From Pelecanus crispus (lineage: Eukaryota; Chordata; Aves; Pelecaniformes; Pelecanidae), in contig NC_134654.1 in NCBI RefSeq assembly GCF_030463565.1, positions 15,764,202-15,828,201 on the forward strand: a stretch of DNA of 64,000 bases, given 5' to 3'. The notes beneath the pieces are model-generated. The model searched no databases and was not told the DNA's origin. It saw only the letters and a list, made by a program, of their open reading frames with translations. Positions 37,001-43,800 of the stretch are shown here, one piece after another (within the stretch, counting starts at the first letter, position 1; the number at the start of each line of letters is the position of its first letter). The position numbers and the translations under genes were made by a program.

Positions 37001-37291
37001 ACCACAGACATAAACAGAAGACAATGAAAAACCAGAAAAAAAAAAAAGCAACAGAGAAGAAGGAAGACGCATTTCTCCACTTGCAGAATAGCCTCTGTAA
37101 GAGCAAAGCTTGACAGCTCTACAACCCCTTGAATATTTTGCTCGCATGCTGCTTCCAAACATTTAATGCAAAACAGTCTCTGGCTACAGCTTGCCGGAGA
37201 GAGAAGTTTTAAGAAAAATCTCAAGTTTTCCCCTACCTGATCTGAACTTGCTCCGAATCAGCAAGGAGTGCTCAGACCCCAGGAGTGTCAT
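529..37291 (-). CDS. MYOCD: Myocardin, complete coding region in 13 exons
   Basis: Nuclear transcriptional co-activator that binds serum response factor on CArG boxes and drives cardiac and smooth-muscle genes. Coding exons, 5' to 3' on the minus strand: 37237-37291, 25339-25404, 21763-21818, 16603-16678, 14153-14314, 10041-10216, 9165-9287, 8385-8641, 7874-8024, 5723-6676, 2730 (or 2739)-2843, 1676-1733, 529-1097. They total 2817 nt, 938 residues plus stop. Visible domains: RPEL region about 12-135 (RPERSDL at 71-77, RPGPLEL at 115-121), basic region 246-264, SRF-binding B-box KKLKYHQYI 260-268, nine-glutamine tract 303-311, SAP domain about 370-404, leucine zipper about 520-554, C-terminal transactivation domain about 720-938 ending LHLQQW. 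All junctions are GT-AG and phase-compatible except the donor of exon 11. The MRTF paralogues are excluded by the [22 protein letters not shown] C-terminus and the N-terminus [18 protein letters not shown], both myocardin signatures known to me. Family and domain roles are established knowledge; the exon model is my own reading. Confidence 0.96.
1098..1675 (-). other. MYOCD intron 12
   Basis: Holds a loose degenerate repetition of GGCACTGGCAGCAC-like words between about 1310 and 1500. I see no exon or other element. Apparent reading frames here have no family resemblance. Confidence 0.7.
1676..1733 (-). CDS. MYOCD: MYOCD coding exon 12 (residues 731-749)
   Basis: Encodes [19 protein letters not shown] plus one base of Glu750, nearly identical to mammalian myocardin and related to MRTF SQQMDDLFDILIQSG. 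The acceptor is a tandem CAGCAG, so the exon may begin at 1733 or 1730. Donor GGAG|GTACGC. Confidence 0.96.
1734..2729 (-). other. MYOCD intron 11
   Basis: About 1 kb. Contains a perfect 23-bp direct duplication at 2327-2372. Its 5' splice site is the non-GT or shifted donor described under exon 11. Confidence 0.7.
2327..2372. repeat. 23-bp perfect tandem duplication
   Basis: The word GCTAATGGGCTAAAGAGGGA plus AGG occurs twice head to tail, the second copy starting at 2350. The perfect identity suggests a recent slippage or duplication. It is intronic. Confidence 0.95.
2730..2843 (-). CDS. MYOCD: MYOCD coding exon 11 (residues 693-730), donor atypical
   Basis: Encodes [20 protein letters not shown], then [18 protein letters not shown], matching the conserved KFSIPS...QPPxYEDAVKQ segment. 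The acceptor CCCCCATGCAG is good. At the conserved end (after CAG, 2730) the intron would start GGAACT, which lacks GT, and reading on meets TGA. A plausible donor GCA|GTAAAG lies nine bases inside the exon (end 2739). Using it keeps the frame but removes Val-Lys-Gln. Confidence 0.88.
3880..4310. repeat. Degenerate minisatellite of CCCACTGCCCA-type units
   Basis: Words such as CCCACTGCCCA, CTCACC and ACAGCACT recur roughly every 25-35 bases, with many substitutions (for example near 3960, 4080, 4130, 4185, 4240). It keeps the strand open in more than one frame, which explains the long spurious frames. An old tandem repeat in intron 10. Confidence 0.75.
4940..5450. repeat. 31-bp minisatellite, about 16 copies
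   Basis: The core AGCTGTGCCAGGGCTCCCC followed by AGGGGCAGAGG repeats with the TGTGCC word at 4951, 4972, 5003, 5033, 5061, 5126, 5157, 5190, 5221, 5251, 5281, 5312, 5344, 5374, 5405 and 5434. Spacing is mostly 28-33 bases, with one double-length gap. It lies in intron 10 beside exon 10. Copies differ by substitutions and small indels, so the array is not freshly expanded. Confidence 0.93.
5723..6676 (-). CDS. MYOCD: MYOCD coding exon 10 (residues 375-692; SAP domain and leucine zipper)
   Basis: The largest exon, 318 codons. It begins [20 protein letters not shown], the second half of the SAP helix-loop-helix. A Ser/Thr/Pro region follows with [19 protein letters not shown]. The leucine zipper at about 520-554 ([20 protein letters not shown], then [12 protein letters not shown]) mediates dimerisation. 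An IKQE at 576-579 fits the SUMO consensus. SP-rich repeats ([22 protein letters not shown]) near 636-660 are typical kinase targets. Acceptor CCTTCTAG, donor ATCG|GTAAGT. Confidence 0.98.
6677..7873 (-). other. MYOCD intron 9
   Basis: 1.2 kb of unique-looking sequence. I see no repeat, exon or RNA gene in it. Confidence 0.6.
7874..8024 (-). CDS. MYOCD: MYOCD coding exon 9 (residues 324-374)
   Basis: Encodes [31 protein letters not shown] and [12 protein letters not shown], leading into the SAP domain. Acceptor TTATTTCAG, donor CTGAAA|GTGAGT, phase 0. The SP dipeptide in PLSPVK is conserved in the family. Confidence 0.96.
8025..8384 (-). other. MYOCD intron 8
   Basis: 360 bases between the poly-Q exon and the pre-SAP exon. 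No feature seen. Confidence 0.7.
8385..8641 (-). CDS. MYOCD: MYOCD coding exon 8 (residues 239-323; basic region and poly-Q)
   Basis: Contains the basic region ([18 protein letters not shown], about 244-261), the B-box core [20 protein letters not shown] needed for SRF binding, then [15 protein letters not shown] and nine glutamines (303-311, eight CAG and one CAA). Acceptor CCAACAG, donor CTAAA|GTGAGT splitting Lys324. Confidence 0.97.
8642..9164 (-). other. MYOCD intron 7
   Basis: 523 bases. No feature seen apart from splice signals. Confidence 0.7.
9165..9287 (-). CDS. MYOCD: MYOCD coding exon 7 (residues 198-238)
   Basis: Encodes [19 protein letters not shown] and a low-complexity stretch ending LPVPSAVK. 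It is bounded by TTTGCAG and GAAG|GTAATG and is in phase 0 at both ends. Only VQDLAxG and VxxAVK align with mammalian myocardin as I remember it, so this is the least conserved exon. Its assignment rests mainly on splice sites, phase and position. Confidence 0.85.
9288..10040 (-). other. MYOCD intron 6, C-rich then CpG-rich
   Basis: The half next to exon 7 (about 9405-9830) is a C-rich CCCAGTC/CTCCC repeat. The half next to exon 6 (about 9835-10040) is CpG-dense with a CTCF-like core. No exon is seen. Confidence 0.75.
9405..9830. repeat. C-rich CCCAGTC low-complexity repeat, G-quadruplex-prone on the coding strand
   Basis: CCCAGTCC, CCCAGTCT and TCCCAGTC words recur at about 10-base spacing. 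On the transcribed RNA this gives G-runs; 9690-9720 contains at least four runs of three or more G with loops of 1-6 bases. Confidence 0.85.
9835..10060. promoter_or_regulatory. Intragenic CpG-rich patch with CTCF-like site
   Basis: CpG density is visibly higher than around it (GCGCGGCGGCC, CCACGCGGAGCCG, CCCCGGCCACGAGGCG). At 9891-9903 the plus strand reads CAGCAGGGGGCGC, which fits the CTCF core CCASCAGGGGGCGC from its CA onward. Binding and function are inference. Confidence 0.5.
10041..10216 (-). CDS. MYOCD: MYOCD coding exon 6 (residues 139-197)
   Basis: Encodes a serine/acid-rich segment beginning [20 protein letters not shown] and containing [12 protein letters not shown], conserved in the family. 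It then becomes Ala/Pro/Thr rich ([13 protein letters not shown]), probably disordered. Acceptor CTCCTGGCAG, donor CTCAG|GTGAGG. The exon abuts the CpG-rich part of intron 6. Confidence 0.94.
10217..14152 (-). other. MYOCD intron 5
   Basis: 3.9 kb. AT-rich, T-tract-containing sequence at about 12350-12800 differs from the GC-richer rest and could be a conserved non-coding element. A short poly-A-rich stretch lies at about 13648-13668. No repeat family or exon recognised. Confidence 0.6.
14153..14314 (-). CDS. MYOCD: MYOCD coding exon 5 (residues 85-138, RPEL motif 3)
   Basis: Encodes [12 protein letters not shown] followed by the near-invariant [19 protein letters not shown] (from Met97) and RPGPLEL (115-121), ending KEAIK plus one base. 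This is the canonical third RPEL motif, with the second nuclear-localisation-like basic patch KLKRAR. Acceptor CCTTTTAG, donor AAAG|GTAGTG. Confidence 0.97.
14315..16602 (-). other. MYOCD intron 4
   Basis: 2.3 kb with no recognisable exon, repeat family or RNA gene. Confidence 0.6.
16603..16678 (-). CDS. MYOCD: MYOCD coding exon 4 (residues 60-84, RPEL motif 2)
   Basis: Starts [19 protein letters not shown] and ends NMHILQ plus one base of codon 85. Acceptor GTTCTGCAG, donor CAAG|GTAAGA. The core RPERSDL keeps the RP and the acidic-leucine pair of the RPEL consensus (RPxxxEL). The in-frame Met at residue 80 corresponds to the start of the short mammalian smooth-muscle isoform, as I recall it. 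Confidence 0.95.
16810..16832. repeat. Poly-T run of 23
   Basis: A pure T run on the plus strand, so poly-A on the transcribed strand, 132 bases upstream of exon 4 in transcript sense. It is too far from the splice site to be its pyrimidine tract. I see no retroposed body that would make it a tail. Confidence 0.95.
17560..19230 (+). mobile_element. Ancient CR1/L3-like LINE remnant, reverse-transcriptase to 3' region
   Basis: Degraded, but in the right order. At about 18017 the plus strand reads [15 protein letters not shown], like the LINE motif NYRPVSL. At about 18110 it reads [17 protein letters not shown], like the CR1 GFxKGKSCxTNLISFY block. The word near 18224 resembles the KAFDTVSH block. 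Around 18890 and 19050-19150 it resembles CR1 C-terminal sequence (GAGAGGCTGAAGGGAG, AATGGGCTTAA, GAGCACTGGAGCAGGTTGC). Many stops and frameshifts; no function remains. The outer limits are approximate. Confidence 0.7.
20025..20495 (+). mobile_element. CR1 LINE, 5'-truncated 3' end
   Basis: A classic avian CR1 3' end: it opens with GGTGAAGGGTCTGGAGAACA, later reads GAACAGGCTGCCCAGAGAGG and GGACTGGATGATCTTAAAGG, and ends in ATTCTATG repeats at 20471-20495. The plus strand is open for the last hundred or so codons of ORF2 (for example [19 protein letters not shown] and [13 protein letters not shown] words) up to a TAG at 20377-20379. Intact reading and a clean tail suggest moderate age. Antisense to MYOCD. 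Confidence 0.96.
21763..21818 (-). CDS. MYOCD: MYOCD coding exon 3 (residues 41-59)
   Basis: Encodes [19 protein letters not shown], the linker between RPEL motifs 1 and 2. Acceptor TTCCTGTTGCAG, donor CAAG|GTAACT. The reading LKSPxxFHEQRxSLERA matches MRTF-A more closely than I recall for mammalian myocardin, where this stretch has diverged. Confidence 0.94.
21905..21960. promoter_or_regulatory. Two MEF2-like motifs 87-142 bases upstream of exon 3
   Basis: CTAAAAATAA at 21951-21960 is a perfect match to the MEF2 consensus YTAWWWWTAR. CTATAAAAATAG at 21905-21916 is a near match. MEF2 regulates mammalian MYOCD through a distal enhancer; use of these sites is inference. Confidence 0.35.
23585..23786 (+). 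mobile_element. CR1 LINE, short 3' fragment
   Basis: Reads TGGTGAAACACTGGAACAGG, then GAGCAACCTGATCT, GGGCTAGATGATCTCTAAAG and GTCCCTTCCAACCCA, ending in ATTCTATG repeats. About 200 bases of the 3' end remain, with no coding value. Confidence 0.95.
25339..25404 (-). CDS. MYOCD: MYOCD coding exon 2 (residues 19-40, RPEL motif 1)
   Basis: Encodes [20 protein letters not shown] followed by MP. The acceptor is a pyrimidine-rich CTCTCTCCCTCTCAG and the donor is CCAC|GTGAGT. It carries the first RPEL-type actin-binding motif (RRTREQL). The exon is separated from exon 1 by an intron of about 11.8 kb. Confidence 0.95.
25405..37236 (-). other. MYOCD intron 1
   Basis: 11.8 kb, the largest intron. Apart from one old CR1 fragment (26415-26612) and small local duplications I see no repeat family, exon or RNA gene. 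A tandem 11-base CACCTTCACTC word occurs at about 36547-36569. Confidence 0.65.
26415..26612 (+). mobile_element. Diverged CR1 3' fragment
   Basis: The order of words fits a CR1 3' end with many substitutions: CCCAGAGATGCTGTGGAATATCC-like sequence near 26448, TGAGCAACCTGATCTAATTT at 26507 and GGTTGGACTTCCACAGGTCC near 26565, with a decayed tail (TTTCTGTACAGTTCTGTA). Confidence 0.7.
37237..37291 (-). CDS. MYOCD: MYOCD coding exon 1 (residues 1-18, start codon)
   Basis: Encodes [18 protein letters not shown] plus one base of codon 19. The ATG has an A at -3, and an in-frame TGA lies nine bases upstream, so this start is well supported. The donor reads TCAG|GTAGGG. This is the long, cardiac-type N-terminus; in mammals a shorter smooth-muscle form begins at a later in-frame ATG. 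Confidence 0.95.
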
Positions 37292-37800
37292 GGTGACTCA
37301 GGGACCAGATCCAGATGCCCCTCACTTAAACCATTAACTTCCTCCACAGAGAAAAGCCGACCAGACCACGGCTAGTGCTCAGGATTCATCCAGCTCTCCT
37401 GGACTCTCTGGGTGCATTTACAGCCGGCTGGCAAGAAGCAGCAAGTGGCTTTGAAGGATTTGGTCCCATCCAGCACTGACCCTCCACAGACACCAACTGC
37501 TCCCCCTATGCTGTGTTGAACTAATTAACATGGAGCTAGCAGGAGCCTCCTCCCGCCTGGAGTTTACTACCAGCAGCTGGGTGTCCTGCCTGATGTCATC
37601 GTCTAGCGGGGAGCAGCGACTATCGGAAAGGGTCTTAGCAAAGACAGAAGTTTGATATCTGATACTAATTACTACCGGCCGGTACGCAGCCAATCAGGGC
37701 GCTCCCCGTCTTGGCCGACTTTGGGAGCTGCTCGGAAATATCAACAGAGCGAGGGCTTAACTCTTTGCAGCGTGGTGCGAGGCAGGCCCTGCGACCTCCA
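37292..37800 (-). promoter_or_regulatory. MYOCD: Probable MYOCD 5' UTR and promoter region
   Basis: Directly upstream of the start codon in transcript sense. CpG is locally enriched at about 37600-37790. CCAATCAG at 37690-37697 gives the inverted CTGATTGG (NF-Y type) on the coding strand. TGATGTCA at 37591-37598 (TGACATCA on the coding strand) is CRE/AP-1-like, and an E-box CAGCTG is at 37574-37579. No TATA box is evident. The transcription start cannot be placed from sequence alone. Confidence 0.5.
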
Positions 37801-40800
37801 GCTCCCATGCCAGGGTGGCCAATGTCATTTTGGGGTTTGTGTGCCCCTAAAACAAAGGAAGGGATGGGGCCAGGGCAAGTGTCCCGGGTGAGGGGATGGC
37901 TGGGTGCAGATCCTTCCATGTGAGTGTGGTGTTGGATGCACTTCCTGTTAGGGAGCCAGAGGATGTGGCTACTCGGCAAATGGAACTGTGACTTCGGCTG
38001 CTGCTGTCTCTCATCCAGCTTGTTTGGGTGCTGATGCACAGAGCAGGCTGCGCCCTGGGCTGCACAGATCCTGGGCTGTGCTAGGAAGCTGAAAATGAGC
38101 ACCGGGGTGCTCAGGTGTTTTTGCTGCACTTCCCTCCTGCAGCATAGGTGTGCACAAAGCTGCACTGCTTGGTGCACACCTTTGTCAGTATGTGGCTGCA
38201 TCTGTAGGGTTATCCACTTGAGATGCTCACATACACTGTGGATCAGGTAGCACATGCTGCAGGCACTCAGAACATGTCCTCTTGTTCTGATACACACAGA
38301 AATTCAGAATAATGCCAAATAAATGAGGCAGGGCTCAATCTTGATTTAAAGTTTCCTGTGCTACAGATGAGCACTGTAATCCCAAGGAGGCTGGGCACTA
38401 TGTGCTGGACATAACTGCAATGCAGCATGCTTCTCTACCTGCCAAACATTCTCTCAGAGAAGAAAAACATTTCACAAACAATCAAAGGAAAGAGATGCAG
38501 ATCATTTCAGGCTCCCCATCCCCAAGCCCATTTCTGGTTCACTTGAGGTAAGTGAAGGAAATGAACTGATGGCACCTTTTCCCTTGTAACATAACTGGTA
38601 CAAGTTAAACTAAGTCAAGGACAGGTGTCAGCTTCCCTGACATGTGGGTCTCACCTGGGAAGCTGACTAGATTCTTACTAGATTATAAGCATCCACCTGA
38701 AAACTCCTTCAGACCTGGTTTGGGTTTTTTTGTTTGCTTGTGGTTTTTTTTTTAATCCTGTGGTTTCTGGGAAGTCCTCTTACATGTTTTGGCTTGGTGA
38801 CAGGAATTTCAGGGCTTCCAGACTCCTAGGCCCATGTTGTCAGAGGCCTTAGAAACATGGTAGCCCCAGAAGCTCTAATTCCAGCAGTGCCCCACTGACA
38901 GCTGAGAAACTGGGGTCCCTCATCCTCATGTAGTCCATGCGATGTGGCTGCTCTGAGCTAAGCCCTCTATATGTTGTGGGCTGGACATGTGGTTTCCTGG
39001 TCATGCTACATCTGATGAAGTGGATATTCCTTAATGTCTAACAGGGAAGAAGTTATTGAAATAAATTCAACTCCAAGCATGGACCTGAGTTACTAAAGAG
39101 AGCCCTACAGCAGTATCCAGCAAGGTGGCCAGGAGGCTTTTTCCTTACTAATCTTTCCTAATGTTTAGTCCACTATGTTTGAAATGTCCCATCTAATGGA
39201 CTCCTCCTCATAAGTAGTGCGGTCCTGTAACAAATGCCACCATTTAGCAGAACCATACCATGAGCAGCTCAAGGACAAGACAGGACTCATAGACACCCAG
39301 AGTCTCAAACTGCAGCTGCTTGTAGTTTTTTGCATTGCACACTCCTGTATGATTTACTGCCCCTGCTGGCCAAAGCCCTGCCCAGGTATCTCTACTCCCT
39401 TTGGAGCCTGTGGGTTCCTAATGTCTTCTCTATCGTGCATTAGCTGGACCTGCCTGAGGAGGCTCTGGCCATACAGTGCCTCATGTTCTGATCTCACCCT
39501 GGATCTGTCCCTCTACCCCTTCAGGACTATCTGCAGATGTGACTGATGGGTCCCTGGTTCCACATCAGCCATGAAAATGCACGTCACCCAGCAGCCCAGA
39601 GGAAGGGTGTCCAGGAATTTTTCACTCCAATGCTATGTCTTCGTGTGAGAATGAGCTCTGCTTTCTCAGTCCCTTCTTGCTGCTACTGGAATGGTTCATG
39701 TTTGTGTCCTTTTCTGCCTGAAATTTACCATCTCCAGTTTTTTGAATTCAGTGGAAGAGGAGTAGAGTGCAAGGGAGACACTGCACAGTGTGATCCTGCT
39801 TGATATAAGACTCCCTGTGGCAGTAAAAGGCTATCAAGCAGGGATGGCCTATGACCACCAAAAAGCAGTGAGCTGCCCCAAGCGCGCTGTGTAGACACAG
39901 GAGCTCCAGGCCTGATATCAAATGCTTGGAGGATGCTGGCAGGACAGGTCTGGCCCCTGCTGTAAGGCACTCTGCTGGGTGGGCTTTTCCCATCAGCTCC
40001 ACAACCGGCATCTTGTCTCTGCCGAGGCACATGCACAGAAGAGGACTTGTTGAAAGATTGCACATCAAGGATGTAGACAGTGCAGGAGCCTTCTGGACCC
40101 CTAAAGCTGTTGAGTATCATAGTCTCTTTCATGGAGGCGCACTGGCCACCTAAATGATAAATGAAGACCGAGGACTTTTGTTTTCTAGCATGGACTACGA
40201 AAATGGTTAGTGGGTGAGATGGGTATAGGCTGTGGTCTCCTAATTTTTCAGAGCAGTCTGGAGGTGCCTCTAAAGTAGTGAATAAACCACAACCAACTAA
40301 AAAAATCAGTTTTTGACTTTCAGAAAATTTTTCACACGGTCCCACACAAGTGTGATGAAAACTCAGAATTGTTCCAAGGCAGGAAACAAAGTATTGTGGT
40401 AAGTCAAAATCAGGAATACACAAGAAAAGGAGGTAGAAAAGTTGGGCAATGATCAATAGGGAAAAAGGTCAAGTGTTTTTTTTGTTTGTTTTTTTTTTTT
40501 AGATGGGGAAGGGGCTGCAAAATGTGCAGCTGAAAAAGTAAACAGGTTAGTAAAATCCCAGAATGATCAAGAAATTTGTGTGTGGCCTGCCTCAGCCAGG
40601 GAGGATGGCCAGACAGTGGCAGATGGAGCCCATTTGATACAGAGATGGAGCCCATTTGATGCGGATAAATTCATTTCATGTCAGAATGGAGGATGAACCC
40701 TGCAAACTCCCCAAGCACAGAAGCCTGGGAGATGGAGTCATGCAAGGATCACAGGTTCCTTGAGCTTGAGTCACTGTGAGTGTGTACTGAGGCTAAGTGG

Positions 40801-43800
40801 ACGAGATGGTATCTACATTTCAGAATAAAGCTTTCTACTTACTTGTTTGGTGACTGTTCACCCAGATTAATGCAAAGTTTGGTGTGATTTAGCAGGCACA
40901 TCCCGGTTGGTAATTTGCTTGGGTTGTACTTGGTGTCCCACCTGTCTGGCCTGACCTCTATTTTAATGGGATACCTTTGTTCCTTCCTTCTCTTTTCTCA
41001 GGACTTTTTATTAATCTGCAGAGAATTCCTGAGCAGTTGCCCTGGAGGGCTCATGTGAGACCAGCACTACATATGGGAGGTTAAACTGGCCATATATCCC
41101 AGGGTGTGTAGGCAGTTCTCCTCTAGCTGAAAGAGTGAGCCTGCTTCTGTCTGAGCACATTTACACCAGATATTTAGCTCTATGAGGCATCCAAGCATTT
41201 CCTCACACAATGCGAGTTTCTCAGTGCCAGGGTTTGCTCACAAGAGATCTCAGAGCCTGTCCTGAATGCCAGTGCCTGGGCAGGATTGCTGGTGCTATGG
41301 CTTTGCTCCCTTTTTCCTGGCATTACAAACCCATGAGAGAATGGATGAGACTGTTGCACTTTCTTTAATTCCTTTTTCTTGTCAGCTACAGCCTGTTGGC
41401 CACTGATAGTCCTTCCCCTGAACTCCCAGATCCCAACAGTCAGCATTGGCACTCTGCTGAATGACACCAAAAATGAAAGGGAAGAGCAGGAAGACTGAAG
41501 CGTCAACCAAGGGGCTCTAACTGATACATATGATCTCATCTAAAAACTCCCCTTCTTGCTAAACCAGAATTTTCTTAGGGAGGCTGAGGAGAAACTCTGT
41601 GTCAGCACAGACGACATCTCAAAATGGTCTTGCTTATCTGGCACTTCTCTCCATGCAGCTCCCTGTCCAGGTAGTGTTGGAGCCACCACTCTGAGACCAC
41701 TGAGGTGCTCTTCTGAGAAGGCTATAGAAACTGTACTGGTCACTTTGGCAGCCAGTAGACATGGGGCTGTCATTTCTCAAGTCTGATGTGACCCCAGCCT
41801 CTCTTCCTTGAGTAGTAATCACTAATGCTGGGCTCTTGAATGTGGAGATGCATAGACTGGTCATTTCTCTTCCCTGCTCTGGGCATTATTTGCATTTATT
41901 GATGTGGAATCTGACCTGATGTTTCATCTTTCAGGCATTCAGCATGGAGAGGGCCTTTTGCAATTGTTTGCAGGAAGTTTTATTTCTAACTGCTTTAGTA
42001 ATTTTGAATGATCAGCCTTTTTTCCTAATGCTTCTGCTGAGGACCCCTCTCCCAGCACACGTTCCTTTGGCACTCCACAAACTACCTCACTCAGATGTGA
42101 AAAATGGCCATTTTATTCCTATCTTTAACAAGTCATTAGTCCCTGGAAGTGTCTTCCTCTTCTCACCTACAAGCTTGGAGCTAGAGATGTTGGAAGAGAA
42201 GTCTTATTGAAAGGTTGGTGGTAACCCACAGCCACCGTATTCTTTGGCCCACCATTACCCATACTGTCAGTGAATACTGCAATGACTTTTGAGCAACTGG
42301 TGAGCATGATAACCCTCATAGATAGAATTCCTCCATATTTCTGCTAAATCTATTCAACAAATGTGCAAACTGGAATGAACATCTATTTGTTTATAGTTCC
42401 TTGGGACCTCACTGGAGCCTTTTGTAAAAATGAGCATCAGATTTACCACCCTCCTCCACCCATGGCAGGTAAGGATGTTGGGTCTCATGCTGTGCTTAGC
42501 AGCAGAGACACGTTCCTTTGAATATTTCAGAGTTCTGCAGTCCTCCAGGACTACCAGGTCCCAGAGATTTTTTGTGACTCATTTGACAAATTCTTCTAAA
42601 ATCACTTCTGGTGCTACTTCAACAGCTCCTTAATCATGTTCCTAGGAAAGACAGACCCCAGCATACTACTGGCCCTGGAGGTGTTATTACCTGGCCACCA
42701 TCCTTTCCACCTCTTGCTTTTCTGCTGCTGCTTGCAATGGCTGTTCCTCTCCCCTTGGAATGCTTCACGTAGTATGCCAATTGATTATCCCAAATGTGGG
42801 CAATGCCCTGCCCTTACCAAGCCAGGTAAGTAAGGTAAGGTAAGTTGCACATGTGTGTAGGGGGGAAACAAACCGTTTCATGGGCTCACTACTTAGGTTC
42901 CTACTGCCACCTACCTACCTGACATTGTCTCAGAGAATTAACTAAAGCCAAGTATGCTATTTACCACTCTGTTTAATGCAGAGATAAGCCTGTGATGGAA
43001 TTAAGTGATAATGAATAAAGCCAGTTAGTTAGATTGTTAAACAATGCCTGAGCTTGGTTGGGCCAGGAGAAACTTCTGCTGCCTTGTGAACGCTGTATGT
43101 GTACCCACAGAGTACCTCCATGGGGAGCAATGCCTCAGGTTCTGGCCTGGGTCTTGCAAACTGCTGCCTCCCCTTGCTAGGGCAGGTGTGGGAAGGAATC
43201 AGGCACATGTGGGCTCTGGTGGGAGGCCATGTTATTTGTTGACCCCCAGCTTCTGAGACTGTGAAGATTCAAAGTCCCATGATGCTGATTCCAGGACCTG
43301 CTCTTAGAAATCCTTTCTCCCCTCTCCAAAACTGAACAGCCACAAACTATGCCCTATAAAACCATGCCACTGACAAAGACTGAGATTTTAGAAGAGTTGA
43401 AAGACATTTTCTTCTCCTCCTCTTCCCTCTTCCCTCTCCCTTTCTCTGTCCCTCTCCCTCCCTTTCCTCCTCCAGGGAATACCAGTGTCCAAACCTCGCA
43501 AGCTCTTGGATCACTGTCCATACTTGTTTCTGAAGAGGTGATGCAACCTCTAGGAGAGGACTCATCTCCACAAATGACTCAGCTGCTGAATTCGCAGTCC
43601 AGAGCTGGTGTTTCCTTGTGCTGGTCATTATGTGAGAGGCAGCATTGTCCACATGTATTCTTGATGTCCTCAGGAAACAGAGGTAAATTGTCTCCCATAA
43701 ACCTCAGACTAGATGCAAGGAGGACAGGCACTGAGATCACACCACAGATACTGAGCCATTTGCCTGGAGGCTATCTGCCTTAGATACCCCAGAAATAGTA

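Noticed and set aside
40305..40400. Possible CR1 reverse-transcriptase fragment (TTTTTGACTTTCAGAAAATT-like)
   Set aside because: A faint likeness to the DFSKAFDTVSH block, too short and diverged to call by eye.
39725..40456. Minus-strand open frame of 243 codons upstream of MYOCD
   Set aside because: No domain, signal peptide, splice context or recognisable similarity; the codon use looks random. I cannot exclude a lineage-specific gene, but nothing supports it.
41900..42830. Stretch with the feel of an old interspersed repeat
   Set aside because: I could not match it to any family or find ends, so it is mentioned only in the flank description.
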